DNA from: Neoceratodus forsteri
Taxonomy: Eukaryota; Chordata; Ceratodontiformes; Ceratodontidae
DNA length: 64,000 nucleotides
Assembly: GCA_016271365.2 (NCBI GenBank)
Contig: CM057449.1
Location: 1,567,442,501-1,567,506,500 of the forward strand
Direction of reading: 5' to 3'
Positions 9,806 to 21,970 of the stretch are shown here, one piece after another. The notes under the pieces are model-generated. The model saw only the letters and a list, made by a program, of their open reading frames with translations, was not told the DNA's origin and made no database searches. The position numbers and the translations under genes were made by a program. Every line of letters starts with the position of its first letter. The first letter of the stretch is position 1.

Positions 9806-12800
9806 ATGGTTAATATTCCAGTAAAAATTTTCTCCCAGAATGTGAATGGCTTGCACTCTCCCATTAAATGTTACAGAATCATGCAACACCTAGGAAAACA
9901 AAAGGCAGACTTTAATTTTTTACAGGAGTCTCACCTCTCAGTATTGGAACACTCCAAATTACATTGCGGAGGTAGATATTCAGTGTTTGCATCCTCCTAT
10001 TCTAGGGGCTGCAAAAGGGGTACTATAATTCTGGTTCCTTCTACTACCCTACTTGAGATACAGGATTCTTATTTAGACCCACAGGGAAGATATGTGATTC
10101 TAGTAGGCTCGCTTTATTCACAAACTGTGACCCTGGTTAACACCTATCTTCCTCCACAGATGTCACTTCCAGTGGTGCGAATGTTTGTGCAAAAGGTGAT
10201 GGAGAGGATCAGGGGAATATTGATTATGGGTGGTGATTTTAATGCCCCTTTTCACCCACATCTCGATTCCTCTAATAACAACCTAACTAGACTTTCTGGA
10301 ACCACCAAGTATTTAAAGGGGAACTTTGCCCACTTGGGCATTGAAGACACCTGACGGAGACTATTTCCATCTGATCCAGGCTACACTTATTTTTCGGCTA
10401 GACATGGCACCTATTCCAGGCTAGATTATTTTTTTATAACAGTAGAACATCTAGCGCTAATTCAGGACATAATACTGGAGCCCATGGTATTTTCAGATCA
10501 CAACCCCTTAATTCTAAAAATAGATTTGGGTAAACAAAAGAAGTTCAGGCTCTGGCGGTTTGTCGCATCTCTTCTCCGAGACCAAGAGTTTCGGGATCTC
10601 CTTAGGAAACATATCCCTCAAGCAATCCAAGAAAATGCATCTCCAGAAACCTCTTGTTCTATACAATGCAGGGATTTATTTAACTCCAAACATTGATTAG
10701 CGTTTTGCTCATAAAACTGCTAAAACATTGTGAAAATGCATAGCACTTGCTTCACTGTGTTTAACAAACATAACACTTCCAGAAAACCCATATAAATAAT
10801 TTCTGTACAGTTAGCATTGTCCCAAGAAAAAAACTGCTAATCAGTTATTTAAAACCCTGCAATGGGACGCTTTGAAAGCCATTCTCCGAAGAGAGTTGTT
10901 GGATTATACCTTCCACAAACAAAAAAAAAAAAATGAATGCAAGATTTAAATTTTTGACAGATCTTTTAGAGTCATATCAACTCTTGTACAGAGAAGGGGA
11001 TTTGACCCTACAGTGTAGAACAAGAGGACTAAAATAGGAGATTCAACAATAATAGATTACCGAACTCTCCAAAGCCTGAATTATCTAAAACAATACAACT
11101 ACGAGGGAGGATCTAGCGGAGCAAGGGTTTTGGCTAGAAAACTCAGAGCAAACAAACGAGCTTCAACCATTTTAAAAATAAAAGCCAATGCCTCTAATAA
11201 AACTACTTATAAAGAAAATGAAATCAGAAACGCTTTTCAACTTTTTTATGGAACCTTATATAAAGCCCCCCACCAGCCCCAAAACCACCTAGAGGCGATA
11301 ACGACTTTTTGGGATAAACTTTCATTACCTAAGTTATCCAAACAACATATCAAACAATTGGAGTGTCCAATCAGACCAGAGGAAATTTTACTACAAGTCA
11401 AAGAGCTGAAGCCATTAAAATGCCTGGGCCTGGACGGCTTCAGCCCGGAATGGTACATGGCCTTTATACTGCAGTTACTTTCTAGTTTTCTTCCTGCATG
11501 CTGAGTGGTGTCTGAAGGTGAAATCCCACCACCCTCCTGGAACTATGCGGTACTCTCCCCTTTGTTAAAGCCTGATAAAGACCCCACTCTTCCACAGTCA
11601 TATCGTCTCATTTCTATTTTAAATGTGGACTATAAATTATTCATGGCTATATGGGCAAGGCGCCTAGAACCTATACTGACATACCTTATACATAAAGATC
11701 AATCTGGCTTTAATAAATCTCAGAATACTTTTAATAATTTATGCTGAATTATGTTATTAATAGAATTTATACATACTAGAAAGATTCCCTCTACAATAAT
11801 AAATTTAGATGCAGACAAGGTATTCGACAAGGTTAATTGGGAATATTTATGGGCCACTTTATCCAAATTTGCTTTTCCTAACATTTTTCTTTCTTGTATG
11901 AAAAATATTTACTCCCATCCCAAAGCCTATATACGAGTTAATGGCTCCTTGTCTTAACCAATCATGATACAAAGGGGTACGAGACAGGGCTGCCCTTTGT
12001 CCCCATTACTTTTTGCCCTTTACATTGAATCCCTGGCTGAGACAATTCGGAATAATGCTCAAATTGAGAGCATCCCAGTGGGTCAATGAGAACATAAGGT
12101 ACTCCTGTTTGCCGATGACATTTTAATTTCGGTCTTAGCACGAGAAAACCTCCCTCCCAGCGCTCTGGGAAACTTTAGATATTTTTGGAACAATCTCAGG
12201 ATTTCAACTAAATATAGCCAAAACAGACCTTCTTTCATTATATTTTACCTCTTCCCTGGCACTTAAAAAGAAATATCCCTTAAAATGGTATCACACTAAA
12301 ATTAAATATCTGGGAATTAATATACCAAAAAATCTAGAAAACTTGGAATTATTAAATTACGAACCATTATCAATCAAAATTCAATCTGAACTGTCCCATT
12401 GGTCTAAAATACCATTAAGCTTTTTTCAAAGAATTGAAATGATTCGCATAATTATATTACCCAAACTCTTGTATTTATTCCAGAATGTCCCTACTTTTCC
12501 CTCCAAATTCTATTTCCAATCATGGGATAAAATCATTTCTAATTTTATTTGGAATGGTCAACACCCCAGAATCAGGATGTCACTATTGCAACTCTCACTC
12601 TCTCAGGGTGGAGCTAACCTTCCAAATGTGAAATTCTATGCCATGGCTGCGTTTTTTAGACTAATAGCTTTTTGGATATCCTCGGCATATGAAGCTCCAT
12701 GGAAAGACTTAGAATTTGCTATTAATGACCTTTACGACATAACTAAGATAATATTTTCCACGGCGCCTAAAATAGCCCCTTTAAAAGACTATACTCTTTT

Positions 12801-13700
12801 TACAGCACAGATCTTGAAATTTTGGTTCAAATTAAAAACACATAAAGGCTTTAAAGCACTTTTCTTCTTCTACATGCAAATATCAGGAGATGACAGATTC
12901 CTCCCATCTACATTAGATCACAATTTTGCCAATTGGAGAAGAATGGGTCTACAATTTTTTAGACAATTCATATGTCATGCGGGTATCATTCCTTTTGAAA
13001 CTCTAAAAACTAGTTATGACCTAACTGAGACCGATATTTACAGATATACCCAGGCTAAAAATTATATTTTAAGACAGAGAGAGGTAGTAGCAAGATTACC
13101 CAACCCCATCCCCATGGTGTGGACATATATAGAAGAACATGTAAATGGACATTTATGGGGACATCAAGTAGGACATTTCTATAAAATTCTTAGAGAGGGA
13201 ATGGGTGATTCTTCACTTACTATTTTAAGTAGTTGGTGCAGAGATTTGGCTGAAGATATACCAGACCAAGACTGGTTATGAGCATCCCCTTTAGCATGTA
13301 AAGTAACACACTCCACAAAATGGTGAGAGTTTGCCTGGAAATGCCACAGCTGTTTTTTTAATTCACCTGCTGTCCTAGTGAAATATTTACCCCCTAGTTA
13401 CTGCAAATGTTGGAGGAATTGTGCTTGTGCACAGGCTGACCAGAACCATATTTTCTGGACATGTCCACATTTAACTCCCTTTTGGTGCGTGCTCCAACAG
13501 AAGGTTTCAGAGTGTCTGGGCGAATCGGTTGAATTCACGGCCAGATTAATTCTTTTATCAATATTTCCACCGCACAGGCCCTCATGGTACCATACTTTGC
13601 TGCTGATATATATTTTTGCAGCAAAAAAAGCTATTACCAGACAGTGGAGAACTAATGTCATTCCATCCGTGGGGGGCTGGAGGGGGTGGTATTAGACATT
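9806..13700 (+). pseudogene. L1 ORF2: AP endonuclease and reverse transcriptase, broken
   Basis: The endonuclease domain opens with KIFSQNVNGLHSPIK and keeps the AP-nuclease signature residues: FLQESHL, GGDFNAPF and FSDHNPL. The reverse transcriptase follows in pieces: [64 protein letters not shown] and LLFADDILI (catalytic FADD intact, near 12110), then IKYLGINI. The longest open stretch (12343-13281) is the RT thumb and post-RT region (ILPKLLYLFQNVPTFPSKF, then FIWNGQHPRIRMSLLQLSLS). The C-terminal Cys/His motif is CKCWRNCACAQADQNHIFWT. Stops near 10352, 11504, 11746 and 11957, plus a MITE-like insertion at 10684, inactivate it. Confidence 0.92.
10684..10844. mobile_element. 161-bp MITE-like insertion in L1 ORF2
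   Basis: The L1 ORF2 text breaks at about 10676 and resumes at about 10853 (KTLQWDALKAILRRELLDYT). The intervening 161 bp is flanked by the 8-mer TTATTTAA on both sides (10676-10683 and 10845-10852). Its ends carry imperfect inverted repeats (TGATTAGCGTTTTG near 10694 against TGATTAGCAGTTTTTT read from the other end). An 8-bp TSD is typical of hAT elements, but the inverted repeat is offset by several bases on the left, so the superfamily is uncertain. Confidence 0.6.
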
Positions 13701-14156
13701 TTTTATATGGAATCACTCACTGCCAAACTTCATAATAAATACCAGACATGCGAAACCCTTTGGAGACCATGGGTGATGAACTTGTCCAATCAAGACCCAA
13801 GCTTTGTCCCTTGAGCCTCTCCACACCACAATTGTTCACATTATATTAAAGGAGATCAAGAACCAATAGTAGTTTTAGAGTGTCACCTTCACATCGGGTG
13901 GATTCTTAATTTTTTTAGAATTTTTTTGGGAAGGAACCAAATCCTTGAAGATTCTATATTAGGTGAATCATCTTTCAAACTGATAATCTCAGTCCTTACA
14001 GAATGAAATACAAAGACAAAGGTTAAAACACATTTATTTTATTGTCCTTGGCACATTGTATTAAATTGGACAACTCTGTGTTTTAATTACATGATAATGA
14101 CTGTATTTCATGTATATGTCACATCCCTGAATAAAAAGAAAATATGTATATAAAAA

Positions 14157-14171
14157 AAGAACAACTAAACA
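14157..14171 (+). repeat. Right target-site duplication of L1-like element
   Basis: Second copy of AAGAACAACTAAACA (see 7118-7132), directly after the A-rich tail of the LINE. Confidence 0.9.
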
Positions 14172-14960
14172 AATGACAACAGTCCTAGTTCTGACTATTC
14201 AGAGAAAATAAATTTGTTGCATTGGTTAAGCTTACATATTGTCCTGCAAAAACATCATGTCTCAGTGTGAAATGTCCCACTTTGAGCTTCTTGAAAGGAG
14301 GTAACCCTATGTTCACTGGTTTATACATCTTTATTTGTAACAGTCAGGGCATGAATTATGTGATTTTTCATTTTCCAAAACAGATGAAAGGACAGTCAGG
14401 ATTGTTTAAACACAAAGGGCTGGAATATTGCTTATCCATTTATGTCACAACCTGCCGGCAAACAAAATCAGAAATTTCAAATGTCAACAATGGAGGCATT
14501 TATAGTATTTAAATATATTTTTTTGTGGGGGGCACAGAAATTCTCTCACACTCATACACACACAGGTTTTAACATGCTTGCAAAGAGGTGCACTGACAGA
14601 GGCATGCAGTCACAGCCACACAGTGATGTACATTAGCATATGAACAGGTACACTCACACATGTAGTCATACACACGTGATCTCACGCACACATACAAATC
14701 TGCACTCACCCACTTCATCTTATACACACAAGCAAACCCAAGAGTAAGTGAAGGAGTCTTTGGTTGCATGGATTACAGTGGAAGCAAATATGTATGTTCA
14801 GTGCCACCTTAAGGAAGCACCAGCAACTTTGAGCTACAATAATTCTCCCTGTCTGTTATCCTTACTCAAATAAAAATCCAAAAGTACATTTTTTACCAGT
14901 CAGTAACTGGTCTTTCAGGGGCTGTTATGCCCCTCTTCTACAGACTGATATGCTCATGCA
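14172..14960. other. Unassigned sequence between L1 and microsatellite
   Basis: No recognisable gene or element. The short frames here have no family features. CA-rich interruptions begin around 14550 and grow denser towards 14960. Confidence 0.5.
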
Positions 14961-14961
14961 T

Positions 14962-15005
<44 letters not shown>

Positions 15006-15260
15006 ACACTTTGTACAGCCATATATTCATGTACACACTGTTATGCATAGGAAGAAATACTGTTTCACACATGTGCTCTGCCACATGCTCATGCACACAC
15101 ACATACATACATGTATGCACACACACCCATATACATACATGTATGCAGACACACACCCATATACATACATGTATGCACACACACACATACATGTATGCAC
15201 ACACACACACATACATACATGTATGCACACACACACACACATACACACACTGACATGCAC
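14961..15260. repeat. (CA)n microsatellite and compound CA/ATACATGTATG minisatellite
   Basis: A pure CA run occupies 14963-15002. From about 15094 to 15250 CA runs alternate with a TACATACATGTATG module, repeated at least five times with spacing from about 25 to 37 bp, giving a higher-order pattern. The module contains the palindrome TACATGTA. The His/Thr-rich frames read through this tract are artefacts of the repeat. Confidence 0.9.
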
Positions 15261-15945
15261 TTTACATATGCAGAATGACACATATTCAAAGAAACTCACA
15301 CAGACACAAATATGCAGACCCAGTCACAGAACCATGCACATTTCACACACATACAGCATTTTGTCCTCATAAACACAGCCAAACATTTTATCTTTGGAGC
15401 TCACAAAACTCATGGCAGCATGCCATCCTCCTGTCTCAGTGGTGCATAAATATCAATACCAGCAAACGTGGAGTACAGCTGAGGATTAAGAAGGAAGCAA
15501 CAAACTTGGTGGGGACTGAGGATGTTTTCACAGTTGCAGATGGTGCAGTAAACTGACCAGGGTGACGCTGGTTGGGAACTTTTGATTGAATTGCAGAGGG
15601 ATTAGAATGCTGGGTAGTGTTAGCCATATCTTTAGGATTGGCAAGGAAGGAATGGCAAGCTAGGTGGGGGTGGGGCAGCATACTTATTGCAATTATTGGG
15701 AAGGAACTGATAAACTCGGAGAGGGGACTGATGATGTTTACTTGAATTGAAGGTTAAAAGTAAGCATAAACCTCTGTGGAGGCCTTGGGATGTTTCTGGG
15801 TGCTGAGGCAGCAACAAGCTGGGTAGTGACTGAGAAGTGGGGTTGGGAGGAACATGCTTGTGGGGGCAGTAGATGAGATTTGGGTCAGGGAGGGATTAGC
15901 AAGTTGGGTTTGGAGTTAAAGATGTTTGTTCAGCTCAGGATGAGA
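15261..15945. other. Unassigned sequence
   Basis: CA-rich at the start, then G-rich sequence with recurring GGGACTGA/GATGTTT phrases (for example around 15500-15560, 15725-15745 and 15790-15860) that may be degenerate repeats of roughly 60-200 bp. No gene is supported. Confidence 0.35.
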
Positions 15946-15964
15946 GACAGAGAGAGAGAAAGAG

Positions 15965-15999
<35 letters not shown>
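15946..15999. repeat. (GA)n microsatellite
   Basis: A GA-rich run, nearly pure from 15967 to 15999, with GAAA and GGA interruptions at its start. Confidence 0.9.
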
Positions 16000-16000
<1 letters not shown>

Positions 16001-16480
16001 AATTTAGGCAAGGACTGTAGATGTGATCAGTTCAGGAACAGCAAGTGAAAGAGGTGGAGGAGTCAATCTGTTTAGGAACCCAAGTGTGGGAAGGGGGCTG
16101 TGTATGTCATCAGGTCAGAAAGCAAGCCGGTGACTGGCCAGGGGCCACCTTAGAAAATATAAGGTTGGGGAGTTTGACTATATAAAAGTAACTAAATTGT
16201 CTTATACTTTTGAACAGGCACAATATGGCAGCTCACAAAACACTTACGTAGTGCACAGTACCCCGGAGTATTAGGAAAGTGACAGCTCATCAAACATGGG
16301 AACATCACATTTCACCAAACATGTAGATTCAAGGTCATCAGAGAGAGGTGGGCGAGCAACAGTATGTCTCACTGGACTGCAAATCTGATTTTTCAATAGT
16401 GTGCTGTTTGCTCAAATAGTGTGACTGTTTTGGCATAGGCTGGCAAGAGCATCCTGCAGCAGCCACGTCGGTTCTGACCA
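16000..16480. other. Unassigned sequence
   Basis: No recognised element. A TATA-like GACTATATAAAAG occurs at about 16180, and the same string recurs at about 17780, so it may be part of a dispersed repeat. Confidence 0.35.
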
Positions 16481-16860
16481 GAATTTGTTCAAATGAGTCT
16501 CATCTGTATCCCAATCCTCTAAACTGGGCTGATGTTGGAGAACCACCTTTTTGTCAATGTCTTATTAGCAGCTGCAGCCATAATGTGCCATAGCTACTTT
16601 GCATCTCTCCCCCCCCCCCCCACACACACACACACTCACTGAATTTCTTATAGGGTATTCTCAAAAAGTAATGTTTAACATTCTGGGGTTGTTAATTCCC
16701 AATATTTCTTTTTACCACATTGCCCGAATGTGTGAGTATAGCGAGCTATGGCTTCCCCACTGCCTTTCCAGTATGCAGTTGCAAATCATGAACCTTGTCT
16801 CATCTGTATTTGGGGTGTTTTAAAAAAAGAAAAAAAATTCTCTTGATTTCCAGCAAACTT
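16480..16860 (-). pseudogene. Possible L1 ORF2 C-terminal remnant
   Basis: Read on the minus strand, about 16590-16490 gives MAAAANKTLTKRWFSNISP, which resembles the post-Cys/His end of L1 ORF2 (an 'AAKK-IT-KW' pattern). Upstream (16850-16660) is a weak match to the region just before it. Stops are frequent and a poly-C plus AC run (16608-16636) interrupts the match. This is a low-confidence call; it may be the far 3' end of the L1 whose reverse transcriptase lies at 22.6-24.3 kb. Confidence 0.3.
16608..16636. repeat. Poly-C plus (AC)n tract
   Basis: About 12 C residues followed directly by AC dinucleotides. A simple-sequence tract; slippage is likely and the local sequence may be error-prone. 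Confidence 0.85.
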
Positions 16861-17740
16861 CATTCCATGTAGGTGAATGTGTGCCTTTATGTTCTGCACT
16901 TAAAACAGTACTTAATTCCATCAATCAACACTGAATTCCTGTCCTAGTTGTTTTTGATAGTACTGAAGTCCAATTTTTGCAAATCCCTCTTGTTCTCATA
17001 TACCTGTCATTAGTTAGGTTTGGTGTACTGCAGTGGGTGTGTAGTTGGTGTCATGCTTGGGAAGGGGTAATCACTGAACAGTAGCAGACTGGAAGAAATA
17101 CTTCTTTGGATGCTGGAGCTGAACATTTCAGTGCCAGATAATCCACCCAGATGATCTTACTGATTATTGAGATCAGAAGAAAGTTTTGTTGGAGAATTAA
17201 AATGGTGAGGCTTTTTGCCTCCCTCACTTCCTCCCCGCCCACCTGCATCTTTTGAAAAGATAGCCCATCAGATACCTCTGGGTGATCATCTCTATAGCAC
17301 TCTCTTAAGAATTCAGAATTCCTTTCTGCAGAAAAACCTCTGAAAAACCCACAGCCCCCACTTCTGAGAAGTAAGTGATTAATGAAAATTCTCAAAAGAG
17401 TATTTCTAAATGAGTGCTGTATTTGTTTATTTATGTTTATGCTTCAGAGATTTGTATCCTGAAAATCATCTCTTGCCTCTCTTTATATCACTTGTTGCTA
17501 GACCAGGCCATTCATGTGGATCCCCAAAGGAGATAACTGCAACCAACAGGAAGATAGATGATCACAGGATGGATTGGAGAAATAGCAAGTGGTATATTGG
17601 ATTAACTGTATATAAGATTAGGCATTTAGCTAAAACAGGTGTTAGAAATTAAGTTGCTCCATTTACATATGGCTCTGTGTGATTTCAAACTACTATGGAA
17701 TTTGTAACTGCTTTTTATGAATGAACACATGTATGTATGG
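16861..17740. other. Unassigned sequence
   Basis: No supported gene on either strand. The 114-codon minus-strand frame at 17051-17395 has no recognisable domain and lies in repeat-dominated DNA. Confidence 0.4.
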
Positions 17741-17960
17741 GACTGGTGGGCACCTTGGTGATGTCATCATTTCTTGACTATATAAAAGCTGTCAGTCCTA
17801 GTTGTCTCAGCCCCCTGATGAAGCCTCATTACCATATAGCATTTTGAAAAGTTTATTTTTTGTTGGTTTAGGTTTGATTGAATACTGGCAGCATAATGTC
17901 TTGTGTGTGGACCATCTTCCATTTAACACCGGAGTGCTGATGATCCTGTTTTTGGCTATG
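17740..17960 (+). repeat. Dispersed repeat with TATA box and GATGAAG motif
   Basis: GACTATATAAAAGCTGTC is followed about 40 bp later by CCCTGATGAAGCC and then TTTTGAAAAG. The order TATA-like box, then CTGATGA, then GAAA resembles promoter-plus-hammerhead regions reported in Penelope-like elements, but the stem between the two core boxes does not pair well here. Boundaries are not visible. Confidence 0.3.
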
Positions 17961-18228
17961 AGCATTTTGGGGTAGCCAACCCTATCAATAGCGACCCCCT
18001 CCTCGGATTTTCACTAGAGCATGGCTGATAAGGTCCTGTTGAACTAAAGTATAGTGAGCACTGTGTACATCAGCAATAAGGCAGTGTGTGTAATTAGATT
18101 TATTAAATGAACAGTTATTAGTAGATCTAGCACAGTTATTTCCCAGCTGTACAGATCACACATATGTCCACACCAGGATTATTGTTTACAGCTATAGTTC
18201 TCATCTGCTAGAAAAGATATAACTAAGC

Positions 18229-18560
18229 TATGGAGGGTTCAGTGTAGAGCTACAAAGATAATTTGTGGGGTACTTGACATGAATTATGTGGAAATGTGGG
18301 ATAATCTAGAACTGTTTGGCCTAAAAAGGAGAAGAATCAGACAGGATCTATTAACAATGCACAGAAGTATAAGCGATCAGTCACTCATGGAGGAACTTGA
18401 TCTGACTCTCAGAACTAGTGAACATAATACTATTGACTATGGTCTGCCCATGCAAAGCAAGACCTTCAGAAAGGTTGGCAGTATTTAGAATAATTTGCCA
18501 GAATTGACAGTGGAATGCTCTACGATGTATACCTTTAAGTCCATCTTGGATGAATTCATG
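18229..18560 (+). pseudogene. C-terminal tail of a CR1/L2-type LINE ORF2
   Basis: The plus strand reads VQCRATKIICGVLDMNYVE, then LELFGLKRRRIRQDLLTMHR and, after about 50 residues, FRKVGSI-NNLPELTVEC. This is the typical end of a CR1/L2-group reverse transcriptase ORF: the 'RRATKLI' segment, 'LGLFSLxxRRxRGDLIxxYK', then 'FFxxRVxxxWNxLPxxVV'. The protein is too decayed to place in a family. It runs straight into a Deu-type SINE core. Confidence 0.6.
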
Positions 18561-18570
18561 AGTATGAGTA

Positions 18571-18830
18571 TCTTAACTTTCAGATGAGATGTTAAACCGA
18601 GGTCCCATCTGCCTGGACTGGTGGTAGTTGAGGTGGATGTTAAAGATCCCATGGCCAAATTTCCCTCATTCACTAAAAATACCACCAATAGCTTAATCTG
18701 GTTCAAGGTCAGTTGACATTCATCTGTATCCCCTTCCCCCAGGTCGTGCCTGAAAATAGGCAGGATTTGTCTAGTGCACTTTCCCGGTCAACAAAAACTA
18801 AATAAAATTAAAAATAAAAACTGGCTACTA
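18571..18830 (+). repeat. Deu-domain SINE core with 3' tail
   Basis: TTTCAGATGAGATGTTAAAC followed by CGAGGTCCCATCTG and, about 50 bp on, TTAAAGATCCCATGG and TTTCCCTCATT. This order is the conserved central (Deu) domain shared by DeuSINEs such as SINE3, LF-SINE and AmnSINE1. A tail with AACTAAATAAAATTAAAAATAAA ends near 18830. No 5S rRNA-like or tRNA-like head is visible to the left; the LINE ORF tail is there instead. Deu SINE copies are sometimes exapted as enhancers, which nothing here proves. Confidence 0.6.
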
Positions 18831-20297
18831 CCACTGAGAGATGAGGGAATGGTCTGGATGGGCATTTGCTTCCTTCCTTCCATTCCTAAAGCCTTAGTAT
18901 TGACCTTAGCACCGACCTAGCCATAACATCTATGTACTGTAGCACTTTAGTATAATAAACAATTCCAGGGGCATCAAGGCTATTCATTATAGCACATCAC
19001 TGTTTAAAAGGAGGGACTCTAACACTGCACAAGTATGTGTACTGTGCCACGCTCTCCTTCCCTTACTTGTGGTGCCAATTGTGCTGTTTCTTTGTATTTT
19101 ATTTTACTTTGCACTACCTTTCCACATTTGCTGTGTGGGGAAATGCTTGGGACTCTTAAAAAATGAAGCATGGGAAAAACCAATCCAGTGGCACCTGCCA
19201 TAGAACCCGGGAGCTGGCCAATGCAGCAGCATCTCAAAACAGTGTTGGTTTTGGGTATGGAGCCACTGACTTGGATTCAGCTAGTGCTGCTGAATGTAAT
19301 GTACTGCGGTAACAATTTTATAGAACTAGTTCTGTAAGGGTAGCACAGGCAATTTGGAGTGAAACCTAAGGAGGAAGCAACACTACTGTATTCATGCTTC
19401 CACCCTGTATAATATTTAATATTTTAAAGGGGCAGCATCAGGAGGTTCTGCTACTGCCACATCACTTGTGACTCTTGTACCCTGAAACTTACTGTCACCA
19501 AACAAAACCAAACAGTGCACATAACTAGGCAGAGACTATTTCTCCTTACAAAGATACTACTGATGACTTCTCTTTCAGCTGCAACAACTGCTGATACAAA
19601 AATAACTTCTCTCAGACTGCATGTATGCCATTCATTCATTATACTTGAATTCTCAGTGCAGCAGGGTATGATATAGTGAGGGAGTACAGTATCTTTGTAT
19701 CTCTATAAGATTCATTTTGCCTGGATACTGTTCATTATTTCTATTATTCTATTGGTTAAGGTTTGTTGTTTTTCATGGATTTTGAAATATTCTATGTAGT
19801 TTCCTTATGCATTACCTCAGCTGAAAATATCTGGAGATGTAGGTCTTAATTCAAAAATGTCTTTTATTTGTTGAAATTCCACTATGTCCAAATTCTTCAT
19901 TATTTAATAAGAGAAATTAAGCCCTTGTGTTTTCTACTGCAGGAATGTCATGTAATTTCTTGCAGGGATAAAACAGGGGTCACCCCCAATCCAATTAATG
20001 GACCACATTATTAGCTTACATTTGAACTTTCACAAGAAGGATTCCTAATATTGTATAGAAACTCAGTCCTGTCAAGGCTGATTGCTTGAATCTGCATCTG
20101 AGAGTCAGTTCAAAGGAAACTGCCTTGTATGGAATATCCTTTGTTTCTGTTTGTTCAATTTCCTTCTATCTGAAGGCCTAGTTACTGTTTCCCAAAGTAG
20201 TATTACCCATGACTGTGTTTCAGGTCAAGGTCCGAGTAGGACTGCAAGTCTATCCTTCATTTTACCTTTTAAAGGAAGAAGCTATATTTTACTCTGT
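18831..20297. other. Unassigned sequence
   Basis: About 1.45 kb with no recognised gene or element. The short frames (for example 19019-19237 minus and 20082-20402 plus) have no domain features. It borders a fold-back element at 20298. Confidence 0.4.
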
Positions 20298-20384
20298 GGG
20301 GCCCCATTTTCAGAACTAGCCACTTGCATGCACAAACTGATGCTCCACACAGCAAAAATAGGGTCAGCTGGTTCTGGCACCATA

Positions 20385-20436
20385 TTCAAACAGATAACAT
20401 GATTCGAACTGACTGCATTATCTGTTTGAATATCAG
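20385..20436. repeat. Short hairpin inside fold-back element
   Basis: ATATTCAAACAGATAA and its exact inverse TTATCTGTTTGAATAT, separated by about 20 bp. It lies just inside the left end of the fold-back element. Confidence 0.8.
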
Positions 20437-21970
20437 GCCCCGGTAGTGTGGCCCACAGCAAGTGGTCACCATGTCCAGCACAGCGCTACTGGAAGGTGGG
20501 GCTGAAGATCACCCATACGGGTAAATCATGGCGCACATTGGTTAGTGCTGTGGCCCCCATGGGCCATATTCAGCCCAAACATGCAAATGAGTCAATTGGA
20601 CATGCAAGGCACTAAAGAGCCATATGTATGCCCATTATGTGCTCATTTGCATGTGAGCATCTGTCCTAAGTGTGCAGGGCTAGGTCCCCCCAGCCCTAAT
20701 CCCTGTCCCCTTATGTTGAAACACACAAACATAGGTGGTACAGTGTTCTCCCCAGCCCTGATCCCCATTCTCAAAGATAAATAAAATGACATTGGTGGTG
20801 CAGTGTCCTTCCCCAGCCCCGATCCCTTCCTCAGTATTTCATTCAACTTCCCTGGTGGTCTAGTGGTGCCTCCCTAGCCCTGATCCCTACCACGATATTT
20901 CATTCAACTACCATGGTGGTCTAGTAGTCCCTCACTAGCCCCAATCCCTTCCTAGGTATTTCATTTAACATCCCTGGAAGTCTAGTGATCCCTCCCTATC
21001 TACGATCTCTTCCCCAGTATTTCATTTACCATCCTTGGCAGTCCAGTGGTCCCTTTCCCCTCCCCATTCCCTGATCACTGTCCTGACTCAAAGATATAAT
21101 TTCCCTGGTAATCTAACACTCCCCAACCCCCCACTCTGGCAGGGTGTGAACCACTATCCCACTACCCCCAACTTGACCTGTGCCGGCAACTAGCACAGCC
21201 CTCCTCACACCACCACCATGGCCAGCCACTGACTGCATTGTCAGTGAGTGTGTACTACATACTGTACACAACCATTGACAGTTCAGCCGGAGGCTAGCTG
21301 TGGCAGTGTGAGGAGGGTCGTGCCAGTGACTGGCATGGGTCGGGTTGGGGGAGATCAGGTTGGTGGGTCACTACCTGTCAGGGTGTGGGCCACTAGACTA
21401 CCAGGGAAATTATAGCTTTGAGTTGGGATGGTGAACAGGGAATGGGGAAGGGGGGAGGGACCACTGGAACACCAGGGATGGTAAATGAAATACCGAGGAA
21501 GGGATTGGGGCTAGGGAGGGGCCACTAGATCAGAAGAGTAGTTGACTGAAATACCAGGGAAGGGATTGGGGCTAGGTATGGACCACTAGACCACAAGGGG
21601 AGTTGAATGAAATACTGGGGAAGGGATCGGTGCTAGGGAGGGACACTACACCACCAATGTTTTATTTATCTTTTTGAATGGGGATCGAGGCTGAGGAGGT
21701 ACACTGCACTACTAATGATATTTTATTTCACTATGGGGATGGGAATCAGGGCAGGGGTGGGACACTGAACTACCAGTGATGTTTTCTTTCAGTATGGGAA
21801 TGGGGATCGGCGTAGGGAAGGGCCGCTGAACCAGCAGGATACCCAATCCTTGACAATGCAGCTGACAGGCCTTCGCACTGTTAAGGGCTGGGTTTCAGAA
21901 GCATTAAACTGCACCAGTGCAGATGGCCATTTAGAACTTCTGACCACTTTCAATATTGTGTTGTGCCGCA

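Larger units (their letters stand above)
7133..14156 (+). mobile_element. Near full-length L1-like (L1/Tx1 superclade) LINE
   Basis: A 7.0-kb non-LTR retrotransposon flanked by perfect 15-bp TSDs. It has ORF1 (7195-8300, RNA-binding chaperone type), a 1.5-kb spacer, ORF2 (9806-13700, AP-like endonuclease plus reverse transcriptase plus C-terminal Cys/His domain), a 3' UTR and an A-rich end (AATAAAAAG-type signal near 14130, then TATAAAAAAA). It copies itself by nicking host DNA and reverse transcribing its own mRNA in place. Several stops and frameshifts show that this copy is dead. ORF1 begins only about 60 bp from the left TSD, so the 5' UTR is very short or missing. Confidence 0.92.

Noticed and set aside
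14927..15372. Long His/Thr- or Cys/Val-rich frames on both strands
   Set aside because: They are translations of the CA/TACATG repeat and have no coding signal.
17740..17960. Hammerhead ribozyme at CCCTGATGAAGCC
   Set aside because: The two core boxes are present but the intervening stem does not pair and no cleavage-site strand was found; kept only as a low-confidence repeat.
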